A DNA stretch of 64,000 bases, taken from Auanema rhodensis. Taxonomy: Eukaryota > Nematoda > Chromadorea > Rhabditida > Rhabditidae. Made by a program: the position numbers and the translations under genes. The DNA lies in NCBI GenBank assembly GCA_964057225.1, contig OZ059898.1, forward strand, positions 9,176,001 through 9,240,000, written 5' to 3'. The notes beneath the pieces were generated by a model, which was not told where the DNA came from, made no database searches, and saw only the letters and a list, made by a program, of their open reading frames with translations. Positions 1 to 12,095 of the stretch are shown piece after piece. How positions within the stretch are numbered: position 1 is the first letter of the stretch; each line of letters starts with the position of its first letter.

Positions 1-869
1 ACGAATACCATTTGATCACAATGTATATATCATCTATAGACATTTCAATAGTTTGTGAAGGGTGTGTAGGATTGCTTACATAGAAGAATAAAGAATAAAT
101 CTTGAAAAGATACGTCGTATATGACTCAAATGAAATAAAGATGATGAAAAAGAAGAAAGTGAATTAGTTAAAGAATATTTCTTTTTCATTTAATTTATAA
201 TAATTATAATATATAAATATTATTATTATTATAATAATCATATGAGTAATATCATATCAATTTTAGAAATGTTTAGATTTTCCAATTTTTCTATCAAAAC
301 TGCTGTCTATATGATTCTTTGTTTCCCTTATCTTATTATTCAAATTTTCAATTAATCAGAAAATAATTGAACATAATAGATAGCTGATAATGAAGTTTAA
401 ATGGACAATCTATACAAACATTTTTATATTATATATATATATATACATATATATTCTTTTTCCTTTTTTTTACTTTGAGTTGTGTTTTTCGAAAAATTCT
501 AATAGGCTTATCTCATTTATTTGTAAACTTTTTCGAATGAATAGAAAAAAAGCTGAACAATTATTAAAGTCCGAAGAATTAAAATAGAAATATTAATTGA
601 AAACCTTCTTTTCTAGAAAAGATTCGAATCATAATGTCAAGCTTGTTTTAATTCATTTTGAAATCATATCAAAGCATTTATTTGTGTTATGTATTACACG
701 AATTCTTTTCCTTTTACCTGTTCTCCTTAGTTTTCAAATTTCTTATCTAGTTTTTTGTTTTTCAACTTTCACAACAATCTTTATCGAAATTGCAAAAAAC
801 ATTTCTTTATAGTTAACTGTAATCTTTTTTTTTAATTACATATCTTCATTTTCTATTTCCTCTTTTCAG
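1..869. other. Intronic or upstream sequence of the ajm-1 gene
   Basis: No coding exon is supported here. The stretch is very AT-rich and ends in a strong acceptor (TCTTTTCAG, 861-869) that opens the first visible ajm-1 exon in mid-protein, so it is most likely the end of an intron whose upstream exons lie outside the window. Two open frames of 65 and 71 codons (390-812) have low-complexity, Leu/Ile/Phe-rich translations and no splice support, and I do not treat them as genes. Confidence 0.6.
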
Positions 870-3800
870 TCCGGCTTCTCTTCGCGTGAGGATCTGCTAT
901 CAGAGAACGCGGCACCTTCTCGATCAACCATTAGGGAAATTCCAGTGCAGAGAGCCCCTTCTGCGGCTCCATCTCATTCTACGGTTCTTGAATACAGAAT
1001 GCCCTCAAGCTATGTGCCCACTGCGGCAAACGATGGCGTATGTTTTACCATATCATATACAATGAATATATTTGATTTAAAAAAATTACATTATATATTT
1101 AGGATGAATATTATCGACGAGAAGTAATCTCCAGAACAATTATTACTCGTAGCACTGAAGCTCTTTCACAACCACCTCTAGGTCGATCGTCTCCAATTGA
1201 GCGATACGTTACATACCCTGATCCCTTAACCCGGGAAGAGCGTACAGTAGATTACAAAGTAACCTATCACCGCGATATCGAAGAAGAAGAACATCGATTG
1301 CGTGAAGAACAAGAGAAAAGACGCCAAGATGAGCAGGAACGTCGAAAACGTGAGGAAGAAAGTCGACGTCAATGGGAGCTCAAAGAGCAAGAGGTACAGT
1401 AATATATTCAAATTCAGTTTACAAAGAAACTTTAGAATTGAAAATAATTCGTATAGTTAATATATTTCTATTATTATCAAAATTCGTATGACCTGATTTA
1501 GTTCAGTGTAAAGTAGTTGGTTTTGTTTAATTTTTCATCGATGACTTGAAGATATTTCGTATTTCTCATGGCCATTGAGTCATATCTTTCAATTCCTATT
1601 GTGATGTACAATTGATTGTGAATTGTATGATCATTCAAATCATTCTGCAAATACATATACTATACATATTTGTTTTATATTTCCTTATATTTATTGAATA
1701 TTTTAATTTAATTATTTCAGTTACTTGATAAACTTCGACGTGATCGTGAGCTTAAAGAACGTGAATTTGAAAGAAATATCAGTGAACGTGAACGAGCCGA
1801 GAAGGATCGGATAGAACGAGATCGTCAGGATCGTGAACGACTCGAAATGCAACGAAGAGCTGATTGGGAACGAATGGAAAATGAGAGACGTGGTGTCGAA
1901 GAATCAGAACTAGCTAGGAAACGAGCTTTAGAAAAAGAAAGATTAGAACGTGAAAGGTAATATATTGAAATTTAAATTATTTATATTTAAGAAATTCTAT
2001 TTTATTTTTTATTTTTTAGATTAGAAGAAGAACGTCGTGAACGTGAGCGATTAGAACGAGAAAGGGAGCGTTTAGAACGAGAACGTTTAGAAGCTGAAAG
2101 AAGAGAAGCTGAACGGCAAGAAAAAATTAGAATCGAAAGGTAAAGATTAGTTTTTTGAAGTTTTATAATTAAATTTATTATTTAAAGGGAACGAATTGAA
2201 CGAGAACGTATAGAAATTGAACGAATTGAAAAAATCAAACGTGAGCGTATCGAACGTGAACGACGAGAAAAGGAGAAACAACGTGAAGAAGAAGACAGAA
2301 TTCGACGAGAAAGAGAAGAATTAGAAAGGTAATACTACTACTTTCATTTCAATTTAAATGTTATATTCATTTCAGAATTGAAAGAGAACGTCGACAATTA
2401 GAAATTGAAGAAAGGGAACTTCTGGAACGAGCACGTCGTGAAGCCGAAGATCGTGAACGGGAACGTCTGGAAGATGAAGCTCGTGAAGCCAGAAGACGTG
2501 AAGAAGAGAGGCGTGAAGCTGAACTTTTGGCTGATATTCAACGTCAAGCCGAAGAGCGCGAACGTCTTCGTAGACATCAAGAGCGTGAAGAACAAGAGCG
2601 TCTTGATCGTATTCGACGTGAACAACAACGAATTGAGCAAGAACGAGCTGACGCTGAACGTCGGGAACGCGAACGCATGGAAGAGGAACGTCGAGAAAAA
2701 GAACTTCTTGAAGCTCAGAAACGAGCTAGAGATCAAAGGTATTGTATAACTTCTGTTTGTTATTTCATTTATATAAATTATAGAGAGCAAGAGCGCATAG
2801 AAGACGTCGAACGTGAACGTCTTCGACAAGAAGAAGAACGAAAAGAACGCGAACGACGTGAAGTTGAGCGACGTGCTGCTCAGGAGCGTGAAAGAAAACG
2901 TCGTCAAGAAGAAGAAGATGAACGTCTTCGTGTATTGGAGATTCAGAGACAGGCAGCTGCTCGTGATGCTCAAAGACGAGCTGACATTGACCGTGATCGC
3001 GAACGTGAAGAACTTGATAGGTTAGCAATAATTTTTTTTCAAATAAAATAATTTAATTCATGTAATAACTATTTAAATTAAAATGTCCCTACTTTACAGA
3101 GAAGCACGTAAAATTGCTGAAATGGAAAGATTGGAAAAGGAACGAAGAGACCGAGAAAGGTAGTTTACGAATTTCCAATTAAATTATCGTAAAAAATAGT
3201 TACCATAGTAACCAGATTATTATATTGAAATTCTATTTATATATTATATTGATATATTAATTTTTTTATAAAATTTCGAATTTTAGAGCTGAAGAAGAAC
3301 GCAGCTTGGCTGAGCTTCGTGAAAAGGAACGACGTAACCAAGAAATTCGTGATAAAGAACGCCAAGAAGCTGCTGAGAGAGAATCTGCTAGAAGAATGGT
3401 AAGAGATTGAATGTAAAGCTTATGCAAAACTAATATCATTTACTTTAGGATGATCGTCGTTCTCGTGATAAACTTGATCATTTAGTCCGTGAAAGAACAG
3501 AAAAAGAACGATTTGAAGTTGAAAAACGACGCTTAATAGCTGAAAAAGAAGCCATGAATAAGAAACGTTATGATCTAACATCACCTGAAACTTTAGCTAA
3601 GCTAACACGACCTCCATACTATTCTCGTGATAACTTGAACACGGAAGTTACAACGAAAGTTGAAAGACAAGTAATTGAACGTGTTGATCGCAATGTTTGG
3701 GTTGATGATTACCGTTATCCAACAACAACATCCCATAATGCTATTCAATATTCATTGGATAGCACCAATGAAGATAATACTCGTGATCGCTTATACAATC

Positions 3801-6800
3801 CTAATGATCTTGGTCGAAATGGATCAACAAGGTTAGTTTAAGATAAAAAACAAAAATATCAAATACTTATTCATTTATATGATATAATTAGCATAATATG
3901 TATATAATTTTAATAAAAGTTATTGTTCAAGAACTAGCCGCTATCGTGACCGTGCTCGCATGGAAAAGGCACGCAGAGATTTTATCACTGGAGCTCCTGA
4001 ATCGTCTGGTATGGAAGTCTAGACCTTCTTCTATATACATACATATATACATACATACATATATAGTTAATAGATGGAAATATCTATTAACTATACAGAA
4101 ATAGTTTATACTTGTTATTACTATACAATTTATGCGAAACAAAGTTATAATATAGAATATGTATATATATACAGTATATACTATATAGTATATATTATAT
4201 ATATAGATATATATATATTAAACAGTTTTTTTGCTTTCTTATATCTATATTGCCTTATTTCTGCTCATCGAAACCTTTTATTTCACCCTCACGCAACATA
4301 GGCACATGCCAAATCAGTGTGTATTAACACTGCTTTAATTTCTTTAAAATTTACCTTCTTTTCTTTTTTTTCTGTGTTTTGCTCGTTTGAAAGCTTTATG
4401 CCACCCACTTATAATTTTTTTTTAGTTTTTAATCACAATTAACCGCTTTTAAAATTTAGAAAATCGAAGAATTTCATTCAAGACAAAACTAATTTTGTTT
4501 TTATTTTTCGATTATCTAAATAATAATCAATATGATACCTAATATGATTAGAAGAATTAGATATCAAATGATATGTTATTTCCTCAAAATAATGGAATAC
4601 TTCGAATCTTTTTTTTTTTTTTTGATGAAAAAAGCACTTTAATCTACTGATTTTACTGCGCGTGTTCGATTCTCAATACCTTTCGTATCGTCTACAGATG
4701 AAGGTTTCGTGTGGCACCTATCTCAAATCCGTGTTCTCTTTCACTCATTTCTATAGTAATTTTTGGTTTTTCTTTGCTGGTGATCTATTAAGCCAAACCG
4801 ATGACAGGAGTTATATCGACGAATATAATAGTTTTGATGATGTTAATTAGTTATTCTATATAGATAGATAGATAGATATATAAATTTCTATAAATTATCT
4901 TTTTTTCAAATAAGATAATATAGAAATTCATTCATAAGGTGTGTGTGTTTTTTTTTTAAATTCCATCACATTTACATAGAATCTTTTCCTCTATAATCTA
5001 AATCCCTTTTTAAAAATTCTTTGGAGTTTAGAACGAAAAGAGGAAAATGTTCTGGTTTTTGTTCTTATGGAAAGCGTTTGCATGTTTTTCAATTAGTTTT
5101 TATTTCTACAAAAACTTTTTGTTTTGGAACACTAATTGACATCTCTTCAATTATACCTCGTCACAGCTTCGCAAGCTTTTTTTTTACAATTTTAATCAAA
5201 ACTAATCAACATATCAACGATTTAGTTGCATTTATAGGAAAGTAAACCTTTTTTTTTCATTTGAAATAAAAAAATTAACAAAAAAGGTTCTATTTTCCAG
5301 TGTTATTCTACATGTATATGTGTTTGTGTGTGACTCAAATTCTAAGCAACCCTAACAAACCTTATGCTTTCGTTATCACAACATCTTACCTCCTTATTTA
5401 CAAGAACATAAGTTTTTTTTTATTTTTATCAAACAAAAGAAATGAAAAAAGCTTCCCTTAAAACACTATGACTAACGATGATTGAAGCAACATTTGACCT
5501 CACATGTCTTTATCACATCACATTCTCGGTGTGTTCGTGTTTTTGCTTTCATATTTTCATTATAACATTGAAGCATATCCGATATTTGTGATTATATTTT
5601 TATAACTAAAACCACTTTATATCATTCAATACCTCAGATATTCTCGTTAGATAACATTTTTATTTTACCAAATGTTGTAGTAGACTTTCTTCATTGTATA
5701 TAATTATATAAAACTTTATTACCATCACAACGGCAAAATATTCAAAATGATATGATTGAATACTGTCTTCGATGATGATTATGATAGTTTCTATTCAATG
5801 AAAGGAAGTTTTGTTTTATTTAAATATTAAATAAACTCCCAGAATATTGTCACACACAATCACATAAACATTCATGCACAAGTCACACAATTATGTAAAA
5901 ATTTATAAAAGTTTTAAGAAAAATTGAATTGTTTTCATTCAAGAATGCTAAATTAATAGTGAATGATATGATTGATTTTACTAAACAGAAAGCATGTTTA
6001 TTCAATTTAACTTGGTATTTAATATTTTTTTTTGAAATATTAAAAATTATTTTTATGGTTCAAAATATGTAAAATTAAAACCTGACAAGTTGGCTTAAAA
6101 GTTCATCTAGCAATCATCAATTACAGTATCTCAAAATAAAAAGGAAAAACTAAAGAATATTTAATATTCAAAAAAATTATAAAACATCAAATAAATCTAT
6201 ATGTATATGTATATGAAAATGGAACGATCGCTTTCAGATCTCTCAGATCGCTTCTATCGACGCTCTACAGATGATTTATCTGTTCGAAGTCGCCCAGAGT
6301 ATCGCGGACCCCTTCTTCAGAGGTTCCATGATAGTGAATTCAAGTCAAAGACTGATTTGGACAATCTACCATACTCTCGTGTAGGACCAAGTGAATATGG
6401 AAAGGTTTGTATTAATTTTTTTTAAAAATAAAATTTAAAAAAACAAAGATTCTTGCCTTGCCCTCTGTTTGCTGTGTTTATTTTCAAGATAAGAAGATTT
6501 TTTCATTAGGAAAAAATCTACATATGTTATCAAACATTCGCTTATTAACTTTGCTGTTCTTAAAAAGGCTTTTTACTCCCATGTGTCGCTTTTTCTCTCT
6601 TTATAAAGCTGTCTTGTCATTGCACAGGAATTCGAACGTCTTCTGGAGGAAACTGAGAGGAAATACGCAGCTTATCGCATGAGAATGTCTCAACCGAACT
6701 TATACAGTAGAAACAGGCAGTATTCACAAAGTTATGTTGAAACAGATGTTGATACCGGAAGACCGGATTTAGCTTCTACTACTCGTGAGGTAAGGCTTTA

Positions 6801-8189
6801 TCACCTATGTTAATGCTTCATGTTTCCCACTGTTCTACATGTGTATGGTATATGTGCTGTTTATAATGATACGAAGAAATATTAGATTTCTAAAATCATA
6901 TTTCATTATATCTTCGTATAATTATGTCCTTGTATAGCTTATAGCTTTGCTTCATAGTTGAATTTGCATGAAAAAATTTTTTTAAAACTTTGCACAAGAT
7001 AAATACGTTTTGTATTTGAATATCACTTTTAATTATATTAATTGATATATATTATATATTATATAATATATAATACAATTTATATTATTATTCAGGTTGA
7101 AGAAACAAACCTTGATGAAATACATCGTCGATCAGGCTCTGTTGTTGATTACAACCGAATGAGCCGACGTGATGCTGCTGAAAATGGAAATCCTGTTAGT
7201 GAAGCTCATATCAGAAGCCGTAGTGCTGATTATTTAATGGATAGAAGGTATTGTATCTACAGTTTGACACATTCCAAATCAACTTTTGTGTAGATTACGT
7301 GAAGAAACAGAGCCACCAGAGAATCAACTTCAAAAAGCTATGGGAGAAGCTTCACCTCGTTCACGCAATGTATCTGAGCATGAGCTTAGGTTCCGCAAGA
7401 GTACTGAGAAACTCACTGTGCCAGAATGGTATGATATTTTTTATTTTATACAAACTAATTATGTATAATTAAAAATTGTATAATATTTTTGTTTAAGGTA
7501 TCGAGAGAATCGACCTACAGCTCGCCCAACAGATGTTGATTTAACTTTACCACGACAACAATATCCTGAAAACTATTCACAACAATATAGTCAAGCTTTT
7601 AACTATACAAATGGCGGATATTCACATGCTCATCAACCTAATAATTTGAATAATACCATGGATTTACCTCGTGGAATGTTTGATCGTTATAAGGAAGAAA
7701 TTGAGGATATGCGAAGATCAAGAAGTTCCCTTCACCACGTGGCTCATGATCAACCAGCTGCCACTCCTAACCGACAGGTAGTAGCCCTCTAATTGAGGCA
7801 ATTCGATGCATGTACTTGGAAACAAATGTGTTCAGTGTCGCTACTGTGTAACATAATTAAGTTTTCTAGCTGCTTTTACCCTTTCCCTATACATCTTATG
7901 AAGCTTTGACTATTTATGTTTTCTATCCCTATGCTACATTTCTTGTTTAAATGATAATTCGGCAATATTCCACATAAAACGAAGCATTATTATTTCCTTA
8001 TGCAATCCTTTACCTTTTTTTTTATTCGCATGTTTATTTTTCCCTTTTAAGCTTTTTTTTTCACTATAATTCTTTTTTGTTTTTTCGCCTTTTGTGTACT
8101 TTATTAAATATAAATATATAAATATACTATATATACTATACTATATATACTATACTATATATACTATACTATATATACTATACTATATA

Positions 8190-8227
<38 letters not shown>

Positions 8228-11083
8228 TTAATACTTATCCACAAGACAATTTTGTCCAAAAATTCTCAATGAATACCATGATATATTTGAGAAAAAAAAA
8301 CATTTTTTTTTCACTTTGGCATCATAATATTCAAATAGTTTGTATGTATACATAGATCAAATATTTTCATAATATAAAAAAAATTAACAAAAATATGATT
8401 CAGAATAGATATTTTCATTTTTTGTTTTCGCAAAGAAAATATTTTTAATAATATTTTCATTAATTATTCTGAACATATTTTTATGTTAAAAAATTAAATT
8501 TTTTTCTGTAATTATTATGTTTGTTAGGTGATAAAAGCGTGATACAAATTTTTCTGTCGTGGATTTGATGTGATTGTATATGTATCTTCGTGAAGTAATA
8601 ACTATATTATTTATTTGTAATATGTTAATATTTAATTTGAACTTATTTGTTCATTAATTATAATATTATATATTACTATAAATATATAGTTTATTTAAAG
8701 CTCCAATCGTGTGTTTTTCTTTTTTTTTCATATAATAAACTGTTTTCTTTTATTAATCGATTTCCGCTGAATGCATGTTATTCTATCCTGCTTGCTAATT
8801 TACATTCTATCCCAGCAAACGTTTTAAGTAATTTTGTGAAACGAAAGTTGAAAATGTGAGGATACGATCTTCGATTCAAAGCATTCTCATTTTTTTAAAA
8901 TGAGTGTTGTTATGTATTTGTGCATAATTCACTAAAAAAATCAATTTTCTTCTAAATTTCAATGTTTTAGGATTTTGCTCGACCATCCCCAAAACCTCGA
9001 CGCTCACTTTCTCAAGAGGTATGGTTTACCGAATGAACTGAAATTAAGAAATATTGAAAGAAAAAAATAGTGAAAAGTAAAGAATACAACCGATGTGTCA
9101 AGTGAGGTTTTTGAGAAAATGGATTCTTCCACGTGATGTCAGCTCCTATCTTCATTAGCATAATTCGCCATCGTTTTGTGTTCTATGAATCGTAGAAATG
9201 ACGTAAAAATTGTAAAAACTATAAACATGCTAACTGCCAGTTAACTATTATATATTTTGAAAATTATCCCTAATTTTATAACAAAAAAAACTTTTTTTTT
9301 TCATTTCTTTTCAATGAAGTACCTAATTTATTCTCTATTGCGTGTCCCCTTTTCTGCTTTCCCGGTTTACAAGCCCTAAATTAGGATGAGAAGAAAAAAG
9401 ATCAAATTCATTGAAGCAAGCAGAGCTCGAAAAATAATTGAAAGAATTAGAATAATTAATATAAAAATCAACTTGACTAATTGATGAATAATTGAAAACA
9501 ACATTATAAATTATTTTATTTCAGGTCATTACATCAGTTCATTTTCATGATTCTCTATCGCAGCCAAAAACATTACCTGGATATACGGTGTCAGAAATTC
9601 CAGGAACATGGAACGTTGAACGTACAAGGTTTCTTTTCTTCTTTCTTGCTATTTTTCAACAATCAACTTTCCTTTCATTTAAAATTTAAATTGTTTTTAT
9701 ATACTTTTTCAGACGTTCACGTGTAATTGAAGTAGCTGACACCTTTGTTGGACCGAAATATCCTGAACAACATGGTAAGTAATATCATATGATGAGAATG
9801 ACATTTACTTTCTTGAAAGGATATTTGTTCAAACTTTTAAAAAAAAAAGTATATTTCAACTTTGTGTTGTTTTAGGAGCATATACAACCAAATATGGTGG
9901 TCGTGTCACTATTGAAGAAGTCTTAGATTCTATTTTCCAACAAACACGTCCATTTCAAGATTCTGAAATGAGGTTGAAGAAAGAAAGAAAACAATTTTAT
10001 TAATTTTCTCAATTGTATTACAGTGGAGGAAAAATAGCTGATTATGCTTTCCAAGGTAATACTGATGGACCAGGAATATTTACAAATAACTATTCATTAA
10101 TGGACAAAGTTATGAAACAACCAGAAATCGCAGAAAATTTGCTAAAGGTTGAATATTTATGGAAATGTCTCTGAAAATTTTCTATTTTTAAACTTTTTTT
10201 AGACGGAAGCTTTATTCGTTCGTTGTTCATTCTGTCATCGTTCACGAGAACTATCTCAAGCCAGACTTCAATTTGTTTCATGTAAACATTGCTATACATA
10301 TTATTGTTCTCGGGAATGTCGGTAAGTTTTTTTTTTTTTAATTAATTCAAACCGTTAATTAAAGTATTATTTTCATTCTATTTCAGTATAAACGATTGGC
10401 AACAACACAATAATCGCTGCTCTTTTGCTCGAATTAATACTTTATGCAAAGATGTAATAATGAAAGTCAGTTTATGTTTTTATTTGAATTTTTTTGGGCC
10501 CAGATAAAAATCCTACTAATCTTGTTTTTCAGGTCAGAGAAGATCCTAAAGCTCAGGCATGTATGTCAGGCATAGCACGAGACGGTTTTGCAACAAGTGG
10601 TAGAGGAAGTGTCAATATTCGATTAGCGTCCCCTGAACTAGCTCAAGTATAGTTATTATTTTCTTTATTTACAATAACTTAATAACATAGGCATATGTAA
10701 CACTTGGATGGCAAGCTTTGCAAGATGTTCCTCCTGATCAACTTCTTTATTACTATACCATCGATGCTTTAATTCAAGAGAAAAAAGAGCCATCACTTAT
10801 TGCTCTTTGTAAACGCTATGATCCAACGTGAGAAAATTATTTTTATAATTAACATTCATATATTTACAGAATTAAATTTATTCTATCAGTCAGTATCATT
10901 GCTGATATCGAGAATTGTCCAACAACACCACCACCAGAAATGAATGATTATCGCAGAGCTGTCCCAACATCATCATCTGGGCCGCTATATATTCATAGAA
11001 CTCCTTCTGGAACGGATTATAATCAGCATATGGTTCAATACAATCCATATTCACCTATTACACTTGTTCCAACAGATGTTTAA
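870..11083 (+). CDS. ajm-1: AJM-1-like apical junction protein, coiled coil plus MYND-like zinc finger (5' partial)
   Basis: About 26 exons and roughly 1,390 residues are visible; the N-terminus is upstream of the window. The N-terminal part is Ser/Pro-rich (870-1036). Exons from 1103 to about 3830 encode a very long Arg/Glu-rich helix with repeated ERERxE-type heptads, expected to be a coiled coil. A Ser/Arg-rich linker follows (6239-7777). The conserved C-terminal region (8972-11083) holds the full zinc ligand pattern CxxC, CxxC, CxxxC, HxxxC (CSFC, CKHC, CSREC, HNNRC, about 10220-10420), a MYND-type arrangement. The stop is TAA at 11081-11083, with AATAAA at 11521. In C. elegans AJM-1 is a coiled-coil protein of epithelial apical junctions, and a human homologue AJM1 is known; the assignment rests on the order coiled coil, linker, conserved C-terminus. 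The exact isoform structure is uncertain, especially across the 2.2-kb intron 4013-6238. Confidence 0.78.
4013..6238 (+). other. Long ajm-1 intron with candidate alternative exon near 4699
   Basis: The exon ending at 4012 (…SerSer then G) joins in phase 1 to the acceptor TTTCAG before 6239, giving an uninterrupted reading frame. Within the intron, the acceptor CTACAG before 4699 opens a phase-compatible stretch that reads D-E-G-F-V-W-H-L-S and then runs to a TAG near 4755; this could be an alternative terminal exon. A second acidic open stretch (about 4780-4850, ending in TAG) has no clear acceptor. The rest is AT-rich with a GATA microsatellite near 4862-4880. I see no separate gene. Confidence 0.4.
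7778..8971 (+). other. ajm-1 intron with AT-rich tandem repeat, no gene
   Basis: This 1.2-kb intron lies between the exon ending CGACAG and the exon starting GATTTTGCTCGACC. If it is retained, the frame runs only five codons before TAA. It contains a 14-bp tandem repeat (separate entry) and nothing else I can recognise. Confidence 0.6.
8127..8222. repeat. Tandem 14-bp AT-rich repeat followed by (TA)n
   Basis: Five exact copies of CTATATATACTATA run from 8127 to 8196 and then pass into a pure TA tract to about 8222. The repeat lies inside an ajm-1 intron. Confidence 0.9.
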
Positions 11084-11354
11084 AATATCATTTTTATATA
11101 TATTTAACCAGATATTCTAATTTCTTGAAAGGAAATCTTCATCAAGGCCTACTCTTATCGGTACCATTAGGCAATATTTTCATCGATTGCCATCAAAATG
11201 TAATATATTTAGTTTTTATTGAAGAAAAAAAAAGAAAAACACTATTTTCTCTCTAGCCGCAAATGCCAACTATAATATTATTATTACTAACAAGAAAAAC
11301 CATTTTTTTAGAATATATACATGTTTATATATACAAATTTTTAAAAAATAAATT

Positions 11355-11385
<31 letters not shown>

Positions 11386-12095
11386 TTTAATATATATAAC
11401 TATTTTATATATTAGTTATAAAGAAATATTTATAATTTTTTTCTTGTTTTTTGTTGTTCATGGCTGTTGATCGTTGTTACACGATCTTGTGATATGAATT
11501 ATGTAAATTTGTGTACTTTCAATAAATAAAAATTAGTTTAAGTTCACTGAACTTTTCGCGTCTGTTCATACTTGCAACTTTCATACTTTAAAGAAAAACA
11601 CTAAAAAAGAAAACACAGATTGAACTAGAAGTAATGCCTCCAACAACAATTTCCTGCACAATTTCTGTTTAAATCTTATTTAGCTTTCAGTAAATTATGC
11701 AAATTTTATAATAAAGGTTGGGAAAGTATCTTCAAAAATTGATCATAGATGATCAGATAGAAAAGTTACAATAACACATTTCAGACAGTTGGCCATACCA
11801 ATATAAATTGAAAAAACAAGGAGAAACTACTAAATTGATAACAAAATACGTTTAAAGAGATATAGAATTACTACATATGAGATTAAATTAAAGAGGAATT
11901 TGAAAAATCGAAAAGAAGAGAAGAATACTCAAACAAACTTTAAAGATTGGTGTTCATTTTATTACTGATCATGAAGCATTATAAAATAAATATTAAAGAG
12001 AAAGGTGGTATAGTATTAAAATCTACAGCAAGTTAGCGAATAAAGAGAGATTAATATAATAAGAGGTCCACAATTGATGATATCAGTTCGTAGAT
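11084..12095. other. Convergent 3' flanks of ajm-1 (+) and Dr1 (-)
   Basis: No coding sequence is supported. On the plus strand AATAAA lies at 11521-11526 downstream of ajm-1. On the minus strand an AATAAA (TTTATT at 11958-11963) lies about 130 bp past the Dr1 stop. A CA/TA microsatellite is at about 11356-11385. The two 3' UTRs probably fill most of this space. Confidence 0.6.

Noticed and set aside
2398-2973. Long minus-strand open frame of 191 codons over the ajm-1 coiled coil
   Set aside because: It is the antisense shadow of Arg/Glu codon repeats; the translation is Ser/Phe/Thr low-complexity and has no splice or start support.
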